Position numbers and translations under genes: made by a program
NCBI RefSeq assembly: GCF_002257695.2
Contig: NZ_CP155571.1
DNA from: Sporomusa acidovorans
Lineage (GTDB): Bacteria > Bacillota > Negativicutes > Sporomusales > Sporomusaceae
Length of the DNA: 64,000 nucleotides
Direction: 5' to 3' (one strand)
Notes under the pieces: generated by a model
The model's database searches: none
What the model was told of the DNA's origin: nothing
What the model saw: only the letters and a program-made list of their open reading frames with translations
Shown here: in pieces, positions 52,207-60,096 of the stretch
How the letters are laid out: the number at the start of each line of letters is the position of its first letter
Numbering within the stretch: the first letter of the stretch is position 1

Positions 52207-53097
52207 TTAAATAACCTCCTCAACTTTCATCTTGAGCGCATGTGCCGGACACTCATTGGCACATATGCCGCAGCCTTTGCAATAATCCAAATCCGGATGG
52301 AAATATCCGTCTTTTTCCTGCTTCATACAGCCACCAGGGCAATAAATACTGCACCACCCGCAGATTTTACACGCCGCTTTATCCAACGCGGGCCGTCTGT
52401 ATCTCCATTCTCCTGTCTGCGCTACAAGCAGATTTTTACTTACATCCGCCCATGCTGATTCCAGGGAAGTGGTAATTGTCGGCGGTTTTACTACCGGATC
52501 TTGTTCGTTGAGCAAATCCTTTTGTGCGCCACTTGCCTCTGACGGAGAGAATTGAAGTATTTTTACTTCATTAAAACCTCTTTCCATACTACGAAGGTTG
52601 CCGGCTAAAATTTTCTCCTTGAAAAAGAGGGGTAATGCCTTTTTCAAATCCTCAAGCTCTACAAGCCCTGTAGTTTTAGCAAAAGCACCCAGCATGCATG
52701 TATTCGTAATGGCTGTCCCGGTTTCTTCCAGGGCAATGCTGACAGCATCAATAAATCCCAGCGTCTTTTGATTTACCTGTAAATCAATAATATGTTGTTC
52801 ATGCTTCGTATTGGCGATAATAACACCGCCGGCTTTAAACCCTTCATAGCATGTCGGATTATCGGTCAATGACTGATCCAGCATCAATAAAATATCCGGA
52901 TTATAAACCCGCGTATGTTCCCGGATCGGCGCATCCGCATACCGGGCAAAAGCCATAACCGCCGAACCTCTTCGCTCAATACCAAAAGACGGGAAGACAG
53001 AAGCGTACTTGCCGCCAAAAACAAACGCGTTGGCCATCATTTCCGCAGCCATGACTGTTCCTTGTCCACCTCGACCATGCAACCTTATTTCACCCAT
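52207..53097 (-). CDS. 2-oxoacid oxidoreductase fused gamma-delta subunit
   Basis: The protein (296 aa from the ATG at 53097) joins a gamma domain (IRLHGRGGQGTVMAAEM; FPSFGIERRGSAVMAFARY) at about 1-180 to a delta ferredoxin domain with CKICGWCSIYCPGGC near 243 and CKGCGICANECP near 274. Gamma and delta are separate genes in the other oxidoreductase of this window. The ATG at 53097 has GGAGGG 8 nt upstream; an ATG five codons before overlaps this ribosome site. Confidence 0.88.
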   Translation of the reverse strand: MGEIRLHGRGGQGTVMAAEMMANAFVFGGKYASVFPSFGIERRGSAVMAFARYADAPIREHTRVYNPDILLMLDQSLTDNPTCYEGFKAGGVIIANTKHEQHIIDLQVNQKTLGFIDAVSIALEETGTAITNTCMLGAFAKTTGLVELEDLKKALPLFFKEKILAGNLRSMERGFNEVKILQFSPSEASGAQKDLLNEQDPVVKPPTITTSLESAWADVSKNLLVAQTGEWRYRRPALDKAACKICGWCSIYCPGGCMKQEKDGYFHPDLDYCKGCGICANECPAHALKMKVEEVI

Positions 53098-53128
53098 ATG
53101 ACTACCCTCCATTTATGTTTAAACTTCA

Positions 53129-53824
53129 TTATGCTTTTAAAATAAGTCGTGCATCGACAACGACACAGCCGTCAGGATAACAAAATACCGGATTGAAATC
53201 CAATTCTTTAATATCAGGGAAAGCTGACAGCAATCGGCCGGTATTTACAATGACTTCACAGAGTGCGTCAAGATCGCACGCTTTTTCCCCTCTAACTCCC
53301 TTCAGCAATTTAAATACATTGGTTTCTTGTATTTGCCGTAATGCTTCTTTTTTGTCTAAAGGCGCCAAACGGAAAGACACATCCTTAAAAACTTCTACAT
53401 AAATGCCGCCTAACCCGAACATCACAACCGGACCAAACTGGTCGTTTTTCAGGCCGCCGACTACAACTTCCACACCTTTAGAAACTTGCTTTTGTACGAC
53501 CACACCTTCAATCTCGGCAGTGGGGCATGCTTTTTTTACGTTATCCATCAGTTTGTCGTACGCATTATCAAGTTCAGCTGCGTTTTGTATTCCTGTAATT
53601 ACTCCCCCCGCATCTGACTTGTGAATAATTTGTTTGGAATGGATTTTTATAACCACAGGATAACCCATATCCCGGGCACTGTTCAGGCAGTGTTCCTTAT
53701 CGGCTGCCAGCGCAGTTGCGGGGCTGGCAATAGTAAATGCCTTACAAATTGCTTGTGCTTCCAGTTCCGGCACAACGGTTTTCCCTTCAGTAATACACTG
53801 TTTGATTATATCTTGGCAGGGCAT
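53129..53824 (-). CDS. ADP-forming acyl-CoA synthetase, beta (ATP-grasp) subunit
   Basis: The 231-residue ATP-grasp protein shows GYPVVIKIHSKQIIHKSDAGGVITG near 53 (includes the His that accepts phosphate in the beta subunit), VVVQKQVSKGVEVVVGG near 108 and MFGLGGIYVEVFKD near 134. With the alpha subunit it converts acyl-CoA, ADP and phosphate into acid, CoA and ATP. It follows the alpha gene by 38 nt. It plays the energy role here that Ptb-Buk plays in the operon at 4-6 kb. Confidence 0.92.
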   Translation of the reverse strand: MPCQDIIKQCITEGKTVVPELEAQAICKAFTIASPATALAADKEHCLNSARDMGYPVVIKIHSKQIIHKSDAGGVITGIQNAAELDNAYDKLMDNVKKACPTAEIEGVVVQKQVSKGVEVVVGGLKNDQFGPVVMFGLGGIYVEVFKDVSFRLAPLDKKEALRQIQETNVFKLLKGVRGEKACDLDALCEVIVNTGRLLSAFPDIKELDFNPVFCYPDGCVVVDARLILKA

Positions 53825-53862
53825 ATTGAGCCTCCTTATACTTGTCCTAATATAGTAATGTA

Positions 53863-55296
53863 TTAACTATTTTGCCGCCGGTAGGCGCTGTATCTAATCA
53901 TATTTACCATAACCCTAGCGGCATCATCCGGATACTCAAATGTCGGCAAGCCGTTTTCTTCTAAAATGGTCCGGCACTTAGCTACAGCATTACCCGCTAA
54001 CATCACAGAAAGTAAAGGTTTCTTTTTCGCCTGCGGCACTGAATTATAGCCTTCCAAAATCGCCTCTGCCAATCCTTCATCTTTGATAAATCCCGGAGGA
54101 GTTGTCATAAATATAATTCCATCAATGTCGTCATCCTGCATTAGCAACTTAAGTACATCCGCATGCATTTTTTCGGTTACGGAAGCAGTCATGTCAATAT
54201 ACCCATCCGGATGACCGATATTGGCACTAGGCACCAGGTATTTGGCCAATTCTTTTTTCAGCGGCTCGCTAAAATGGGCCAGTGTAGCCTCGCCTGTCAG
54301 CACTAGCTCGTCCACGCAAATTGTGCTGGGGCCGCCAACAACAGTAAGAATGCAGATCCTGTTACCCTTTGGCAGCGGCTGCTTGTCAAACGTCCTGGCA
54401 GTATGATAAAAATCGGCGACACTTTGTGCTCGGATTACGCCTGCCTGACGAAAAGCACCATTATAAATATCATTATTGCCGGCAATCGAAGCGGTGTGGC
54501 TGTGTGCCACATTTGTTCCCATGCTTGTTTTACCCGCCTTAATAACTACAACCGGCTTTTTCCTGGTTACTTTCGCGGCCACATCAATCATACTGCGAGC
54601 GTCGTTAATGCCATCCATATACATGGCAATAACTTTGGTTTTTTCATCGTCCGCCATGTAGGTCAGCAGTTCTGTAAAATCTACATCAGCCATATTACCC
54701 AAAGATACAAACTTATTAATGCCTACCAGTTTCTGATCCCTAGCCCAGCGCAAAAAGGAAGTCGCAAATGCCCCACTTTGACTTACTATGCTAACTCCGC
54801 CTTTGGGCGTATTAGGCGGTACACTAAACGTAGTGTTAACGCCGTTATAGGCATCTACTACCCCCTGGCAGTTCGGACCAATAATCCTGGCCCCACACTC
54901 CGTAATCGTTGCCATCATTTCCTGTTGCAGGTTTTCCCCTTCTTCGGTCCCCATTTCCCGAAAACCGGCGGCCACAACCGTAACCGCCCCTGCATCGCCT
55001 TTTTCTTCCCGCCGTTTTTTTATATCATAAGCAACACGCACACAATTTCGGGGGCTTACGGAAAGAACAATTAAATCAATCGGTGCGGGAATGGATAAAA
55101 GGTCTGGGTAACATGTTAAACCGGAAATTTCATCAAGTTTAGGGTTTACCGGATAAACATTCCCGTGCAAACTCATTTGTTTGGCAAACTCCAAAATCTG
55201 GTTATTGGGTTTTCCCGGCGTAGCGGAAGCACCAACTATTGCTATTCCTCTAGGCTGAAAAAATTTATCAATATTGGTTGCTACTACTTCTGCCAT
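53863..55296 (-). CDS. ADP-forming acyl-CoA synthetase, alpha (CoA-binding) subunit
   Basis: The 477-residue protein has the CoA-binding fold (FFQPRGIAIVGASATPGKPNNQI), succinyl-CoA ligase-like domains with GPNCQGVVDAYNGVNTTF and the catalytic phospho-His in VAHSHTASIAGNNDIYNGAF near 250. Arranged as separate alpha and beta subunits, as in archaeal ACD. The acyl group is unknown; archaeal isoforms differ in taste for acetate, branched-chain and aryl acids, and the oxidoreductase partner here suggests a non-acetyl acid. Confidence 0.92.
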   Translation of the reverse strand: MAEVVATNIDKFFQPRGIAIVGASATPGKPNNQILEFAKQMSLHGNVYPVNPKLDEISGLTCYPDLLSIPAPIDLIVLSVSPRNCVRVAYDIKKRREEKGDAGAVTVVAAGFREMGTEEGENLQQEMMATITECGARIIGPNCQGVVDAYNGVNTTFSVPPNTPKGGVSIVSQSGAFATSFLRWARDQKLVGINKFVSLGNMADVDFTELLTYMADDEKTKVIAMYMDGINDARSMIDVAAKVTRKKPVVVIKAGKTSMGTNVAHSHTASIAGNNDIYNGAFRQAGVIRAQSVADFYHTARTFDKQPLPKGNRICILTVVGGPSTICVDELVLTGEATLAHFSEPLKKELAKYLVPSANIGHPDGYIDMTASVTEKMHADVLKLLMQDDDIDGIIFMTTPPGFIKDEGLAEAILEGYNSVPQAKKKPLLSVMLAGNAVAKCRTILEENGLPTFEYPDDAARVMVNMIRYSAYRRQNS

Positions 55297-55334
55297 CTAT
55301 ATTGCCCCTTTCCTTTTTACACTGTCATTGCTTT

Positions 55335-56390
55335 TTATTGCAAATTTAATCTCTTGGCCCAATCCTGCAACGTGTTCCAAGTCGCGGTTGGTAATGTAAT
55401 ACCCTCTTTGATGGACTGATTGTATTTATTGGCTTCAATTTCACCTGGTACAAAGACTTCCTGACATCCTTTCGCCAATTTTGATGACTTAATTTCTTTA
55501 CGGCTTTGTTCCATTTCTTTCATATAATCATCCAGCGAAATAAAGTCTTCAAGATTAATAATCACTGCAAAATGGCCGATATTTTGCATATGTTCCAAAT
55601 CACCGTATAAAGAAGTAATGTTCTGACCATGATTTGAACCGGTAACAATGCCGGCAAGAATGTCAATAATTAAAGATAAGCCATAGCCTTTAGGCCCGCC
55701 AACCGGCAGCAAAATACCTTCCAGTGCTTCTTTGGGATTAACAGTCGGTTCACCCTCTTTATTAAGAGCCATTCCGGCCGGCAAGTCGTAACCTTTTTGC
55801 GCTGCCAAAAATACTTTGCCCCTCGCCGTAGCGGTAGTAGCCATATCTAAAACAACCGGATGCTTCGGCCCGGGAAATCCGTAAGAAAAAGGGTTCGTGC
55901 CAATGCAGGGAGTAATACCGCCCCACGGAGCCATTAAGGGTGTGCCGTTAGTCATGACCAATGCTGCCATGTCGGCCTCTGCCGCTTTGGCTGTATAATA
56001 TCCGCAAGCGCCAAAATGATTGGAGTTGCGAATCGCAACTGCACAAATTCCAGCGGTTTTGGCTTTGGCAATCCCCATATCAATACCTTTGCTCATGGCT
56101 ACTTGTCCCAACCCTCCCTGGGCATCCAACAGTAATAAGCCGGCTTTCTCTTTTATGGTTTTTAATGCGGTTATCGGCTTTACACAGCCAGACTGAATGC
56201 GCTTCAAATAAATATCCAACCACCGGACACCATGCGATTCCACGCCTTTAAGATTGGTATCCACCATAACTTCAGCCGCAATTGCTGCGTCTTCAGGCGG
56301 AACGTTTACTGCTTCGAGTAGCTTACGTGCCAATTCTTGCAATTCGCTGGAATTGACTATCACATTTTCTCCATTCACTTTAACTGACAT
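55335..56390 (-). CDS. Ldh2/MDH2-family 2-hydroxyacid dehydrogenase
   Basis: The 351-residue NAD(P)-dependent dehydrogenase belongs to the malate/L-lactate/sulfolactate (type 2) family: KGVESHGVRWLDIYLKRI near 49, IRNSNHFGACGYYTAKAAE near 121, GTNPFSYGFPG near 162 and GPKGYGLSLIIDILAGI near 240. It would oxidise a 2-hydroxy acid to the 2-oxo acid used by the downstream oxidoreductase. Family members act on malate, lactate, sulfolactate, ureidoglycolate and aromatic hydroxy acids, so the substrate must be tested. Confidence 0.9.
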   Translation of the reverse strand: MSVKVNGENVIVNSSELQELARKLLEAVNVPPEDAAIAAEVMVDTNLKGVESHGVRWLDIYLKRIQSGCVKPITALKTIKEKAGLLLLDAQGGLGQVAMSKGIDMGIAKAKTAGICAVAIRNSNHFGACGYYTAKAAEADMAALVMTNGTPLMAPWGGITPCIGTNPFSYGFPGPKHPVVLDMATTATARGKVFLAAQKGYDLPAGMALNKEGEPTVNPKEALEGILLPVGGPKGYGLSLIIDILAGIVTGSNHGQNITSLYGDLEHMQNIGHFAVIINLEDFISLDDYMKEMEQSRKEIKSSKLAKGCQEVFVPGEIEANKYNQSIKEGITLPTATWNTLQDWAKRLNLQ

Positions 56391-56427
56391 CTGACTCCAT
56401 CTCCTATAATTGTTTTTTTATTTTATA

Positions 56428-57822
56428 TTATTGGTTTTCAATCTGGGGGTTCGACGTCTGCTTCATCTTATTAAATGCATAATCAAGCAGAATTACTACA
56501 GTCGGAATAACAATGGCAACATAAATATTGTCGATTCCATAAGGGTTTCCTAGGATCATCCAAGTAATCGTTCCAATAAGACTCAGAACTAAGGCAACAG
56601 TGCCGCCTGTTTTGGTCGTCATTAACGGCGCAAAAATCATAAACAGTAGTAAAACCGTGATTGAGGATCGCAAAGCCCGTGCGAAAAAGAAAGTTTTGAT
56701 CATACCCGGTACGCCTAATGCAAAGGGAATCGGTATTAAGCCAATTATGATAGACATAATTCGTGTAGCCCAAATTTTCTTCTTTTCATTAGGTTTTGCA
56801 TAAGGGACATAAAAATCTTTAATCATCAACGCCGTTGCCCCCAGTTGACAAGCCAAAATAGATACAAATGTCGAAGCAATAATCGATGCTGTTACAATAC
56901 CAACCAGCCAGGGGTTCATAATATCAAAGTAAGCCGGCATAGCCATTACGCTTTTTATACCTGGAAAAATAGCCGTAGCCATAACGCCAATATAAGCGGC
57001 TAAAAAACCAATCGGGAAAATTGCTAACCCGGCAACAATCGTGGCTTTTCGCGCTTGAGCGGGATTTGGCAACGAACAAATGGATTGAAGAACGTATTGA
57101 GTAGAAAATACGGCACCAATATTGCCGACTGTCCAGGCCAGCAATTGAGAACTCTTTACTCCGGCAAATAAAGAATAATGTGTTTCAGGAATTTTAGTCA
57201 GTAATTGCGGATTATTATGAGTAACAATCCAGGCAGTAGCACACAAAATTATCAGCCCTAAAAACTTAAAAGCGGTATGGATAATATTGGCATACCCGAC
57301 GCCCCGAAGGCCGCCAAAGGACACATTCAATGTAGCTGCCACGGCAATCATGTAAACGGCGTTTTCGATAGGAATGTGAAGCAACGCCGCAATAGCCGAA
57401 GCACCTCCTGTATACACAGCAACACAAACTGTGGTTAAAGCAATTGCCATGGCGACAGATACAACCATCTTAACGCCGTTTCCATAATGATGAGCTAATG
57501 CACCTGAGATGGTATATTCACCCAAGGCATTCATTTTAGGAGCCAACATGTAAGAATATAAGAGATATCCCAAAGCTAATGTAGAACAGTTCCAAGCAAC
57601 AGCCATACCTTTTTCATAGGCGCCCTGAGCTGTACCAATCGTTGCCCCGGAACCAATGAATTCTGACATCAGCAAAATGCCGATAACCCAAGTACTCATT
57701 TGATTTTTCGCCGTCATAAAACTTTCAGTATCTTTCGTCTTTTTGACCGACCACATGCCCACAACTGTAGTAACAATTATATAGACAACTGAAAAACCAA
57801 AAATAATCCACAATCTATCCAC
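56428..57822 (-). CDS. Sodium:solute symporter (SSS family)
   Basis: The 464-residue carrier has about 13 helices with the SSS features WVIGILLMSEFIGSGATIGTAQGAYEKGM near 46 and SFGGLRGVGYANIIHTAFKFLGLI near 170. Relatives import proline, pantothenate, carboxylates and sugars with sodium. It is the first gene of the minus-strand catabolic run and so probably brings in the starting hydroxy acid. A 758-bp spacer separates it from the divergent regulator. Confidence 0.88.
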   Translation of the reverse strand: MDRLWIIFGFSVVYIIVTTVVGMWSVKKTKDTESFMTAKNQMSTWVIGILLMSEFIGSGATIGTAQGAYEKGMAVAWNCSTLALGYLLYSYMLAPKMNALGEYTISGALAHHYGNGVKMVVSVAMAIALTTVCVAVYTGGASAIAALLHIPIENAVYMIAVAATLNVSFGGLRGVGYANIIHTAFKFLGLIILCATAWIVTHNNPQLLTKIPETHYSLFAGVKSSQLLAWTVGNIGAVFSTQYVLQSICSLPNPAQARKATIVAGLAIFPIGFLAAYIGVMATAIFPGIKSVMAMPAYFDIMNPWLVGIVTASIIASTFVSILACQLGATALMIKDFYVPYAKPNEKKKIWATRIMSIIIGLIPIPFALGVPGMIKTFFFARALRSSITVLLLFMIFAPLMTTKTGGTVALVLSLIGTITWMILGNPYGIDNIYVAIVIPTVVILLDYAFNKMKQTSNPQIENQ

Positions 57823-58359
57823 CGACGGTCCCCCCTCTACTTAATACTATCGCCCGTTAACTTTTAACTTCCTCGCCACTGCTTAGCCAAGCTAATGCAC
57901 TGTTGTTATTTCACCGCAGCGAATTACGTTACCCGAAAAATTGATCACATATTGGATCTTTTATCTCCTCCTTTCGTGTTTCCAATTTATATCTGCCCCG
58001 GCCGGTGGCGAATACACGCTGAATATTTTAAAAATTTACTTGCTTATACTGAAATATTTATTTACTATATTGAAATTTTAATTTTACATACTGCAATTAT
58101 TCTACAGGTATTCTAATATTCCTCCTTTTTTGATAATTTTTTTATAATTTTCTCGACAGTCAAAACTTTGTTAATATTAAGATACTAGCGAAACAAGGTA
58201 GCTTCTGCTGGGATGTATTTATTTGCATTATGGATAAATATGGCTATAAGCAAACAAAAAAAATATGCTCGCGCATACAGTACATAATCGTAGCCCCCAA
58301 GACAATGTTTTCTCAAATAATGTCAAAAGAAAGCGGGAATCCTATGACTAGAACATACC

Positions 58360-58407
58360 TCAATCGCCTTAATGTAGCCTAACCATGGTTACTCTTTCGG
58401 CGATTGA
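58360..58407. promoter_or_regulatory. Nested dyad, candidate operator
   Basis: Outer arms TCAATCGCC (58360-58368) and GGCGATTGA (58399-58407) are perfect 9-bp complements around a central 12-bp palindrome TAACCATGGTTA (58380-58391). It lies about 60 bp before the regulator's -35 element. A dimeric or tetrameric IclR protein would fit such a site; no direct proof. Confidence 0.6.
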
Positions 58408-58467
58408 ATTTCTTTCTTGAATTGGAAGCATGAAGTATCATTGTCTTTCGATTTTCTATCTTTACTA

Positions 58468-58496
58468 TTGACATTTATACAATACGCTATAATAAT
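58468..58496 (+). promoter_or_regulatory. Sigma-70-type promoter of the IclR gene
   Basis: TTGACA at 58468-58473 is followed by TATAAT at 58488-58493 (14-nt spacer) or AATAAT at 58491-58496 (17-nt spacer, the more usual distance). Transcription would start near 58503, giving a leader of about 80 nt before the inferred start at 58581. Confidence 0.6.
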
Positions 58497-58580
58497 AGAG
58501 ATAAAATTCCCAAAATAAAGGAATAACCTATATATTGATAGAAGATTTTAATATTTTAGGCATGAAAAGGATGATATAAA

Positions 58581-59342
58581 ATAAATACGAATAAAGATTC
58601 TCTAAATAATAGTCTCGTAAAAGCTATTGCGATCATAAACAGTTTCTCGCCTGACAAACCAAGATTACGCTTAAAGGATATTAGTGATTTAACTGGTATC
58701 AGTCAATCTACTGTATATCGATTATTAAATACTTTGAAAGAATTTAATATGATTGAGCAAAGCGAAAAAATTTATTCATTAGGTAAAGTATTTCTAAACT
58801 ATGAAAGAGTCGTTCTCAATTCGATAGAAATACGCCGAATTTGCTTACCATTTTTGGATGAACTGGCTAGCGCAACTCGTGGCAATGCCAATTTGGCAAT
58901 ACTTGACGGCAATGAAGTTCTCTATATTGCAAGATCGGAAACCTCTTACAATTCTTTTGGCTGTTTTAATGTTGGAATGAGGCGCCCCATATATTGCAAT
59001 TCTCTGGGCAAAGTGTTAGTCTCTAATAAACTTGATCAAATAAAAGATATATTTAAAAATGGAGTTAGGCGATTCACAATGAATACAATTACTAATGAAG
59101 AAGTATTCATTGAGGAAATTGAAAAAGTCCGTCTGCAGGGATATGCCACTGACTTTGAAGAATGGGGAAATGGCATTAATTGTATTGGCGCTCCGCTTTA
59201 CGATTCCAGTGAACAAATAGTTGCTGCCATTGGTATATCAGGTCCCACAACGGTTTTTGACAAAGATACAATTCTGAAACATGTTCCTGTTTTAATCGAA
59301 TATGCCAACAGAATTTCTGGACGTCTAGGTGCTACGCGCTAG
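58581..59342 (+). CDS. IclR-family transcriptional regulator, start codon unclear
   Basis: Codons from 58581 encode a full IclR protein of about 253 residues: an N-terminal winged helix (SPDKPRLRLKDISDLTGISQSTVYRLLNTLKEFNMIEQ) and a C-terminal effector domain (LPFLDELASATRGNANLAI; VRLQGYATDFEEWGNGINCIGAPLYDSSEQIVAAIGISGP). The frame is open from a TGA at 58572, but has no ATG, GTG or TTG before 58734, which lies after the helix-turn-helix. ATA at 58581, with AAAAGGATGA upstream, is the best place for the start; it may be an ATG-to-ATA change or a rare start. It is divergent from the SSS-led operon and upstream of ubiX. Confidence 0.8.
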   Translation: MNTNKDSLNNSLVKAIAIINSFSPDKPRLRLKDISDLTGISQSTVYRLLNTLKEFNMIEQSEKIYSLGKVFLNYERVVLNSIEIRRICLPFLDELASATRGNANLAILDGNEVLYIARSETSYNSFGCFNVGMRRPIYCNSLGKVLVSNKLDQIKDIFKNGVRRFTMNTITNEEVFIEEIEKVRLQGYATDFEEWGNGINCIGAPLYDSSEQIVAAIGISGPTTVFDKDTILKHVPVLIEYANRISGRLGATR

Positions 59343-59359
59343 GGATAAGGAGCAAAGAA

Positions 59360-59911
59360 ATGAAAATAATTGTTGCTATCACAGGAGCAACCGGTACTAT
59401 TTATGCTATTCGCTTATTAGAGTTATTAAAAAAATTAACTATTGAAACCCATCTTATTATGAGTAAATGGGCGATCGAAACGCTTCACACGGAAACGAAT
59501 TATTCCGTAGATTACCTTGAAGGTTTAGCAACAGAAGTTTACGACAATGGCAATTTGGCAGCTGCAATTTCCAGCGGTTCGTTTAAGACTGACGGTATGG
59601 TCATAGCTCCCTGCAGCATGAAAACACTGGCGGCGATCAGTCACGGGTTTAGCGAAAATTTAATACAGCGGACAGCCGATGTTGCTATTAAAGAAAATCG
59701 CAAGCTTATCCTTGTTCCGCGCGAAACCCCATTAAATCCAATACATCTGGAAAATATGTTAAAACTCTCACGAATGGGAATAGTCATAATGCCGCCTATG
59801 CCTGGCTTCTACAACCAGCCTCAAAGCCTTGATGACATTGTTAATTTTCACGCCGGGCGCATACTTGATCAGTTAGGAATCGAACATAATTTTATCAAGC
59901 GCTGGCATTAA
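59360..59911 (+). CDS. ubiX: Flavin prenyltransferase UbiX
   Basis: The 183-residue flavoprotein makes prenyl-FMN, the cofactor of UbiD decarboxylases. It has the N-terminal IIVAITGATGTIYAIRLLELL, the central SSGSFKTDGMVIAPCSMKTLAAISHGFSENLIQRTADV and LILVPRETPLNPIHLENMLKL typical of UbiX/Pad1. It begins 17 nt after the IclR stop with AAGGAG before the ATG, so both are probably one transcript. It can serve the UbiD proteins at 44869 and 217. Confidence 0.94.
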   Translation: MKIIVAITGATGTIYAIRLLELLKKLTIETHLIMSKWAIETLHTETNYSVDYLEGLATEVYDNGNLAAAISSGSFKTDGMVIAPCSMKTLAAISHGFSENLIQRTADVAIKENRKLILVPRETPLNPIHLENMLKLSRMGIVIMPPMPGFYNQPQSLDDIVNFHAGRILDQLGIEHNFIKRWH

Positions 59912-59939
59912 TATAGGCATACACATTTATTAATAAACT

Positions 59940-59975
59940 AAAAGCCGGTCAATATGATAGGATCGCCGGCTTTTG
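59940..59975 (+). terminator. Terminator of iclR-ubiX
   Basis: Arms AAAAGCCGG (59940-59948) and CCGGCTTTT (59966-59974) form a 9-bp stem ending in TTTTG. Confidence 0.75.
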
Positions 59976-59991
59976 TTGCCGACCTGATAAA

Positions 59992-60048
59992 AAGACTGAA
60001 CCTCTGATAATGGACTTTTATAAAGCCCTTCATCAGAGGTTCAGTCTT
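59992..60048 (-). terminator. Terminator of the sigma-54 activator gene
   Basis: Arms 59992-60008 and 60032-60048 form a perfect 17-bp stem; on the minus strand it ends in GTCTTTTTATC. Confidence 0.9.
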
Positions 60049-60096
60049 CATCTGGTTTTATTTTATTCGCTAAATCCGGCTTGCCTGCCAACTATA

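Larger units (their letters stand above)
57823..58580. other. AT-rich spacer between divergent catabolic operon and regulator
   Basis: No gene of convincing quality is seen. It holds a nested dyad (58360-58407), a sigma-70-type promoter for the IclR gene (58468-58496) and presumably the promoter of the SSS-led operon, which I cannot place. The small frame at 57895-58116 has no ribosome site and odd composition and is not called. Confidence 0.6.

Noticed and set aside
57895..58116. 73-codon frame in the spacer before iclR
   Set aside because: No ribosome site, composition of random AT-rich DNA, no known motif.
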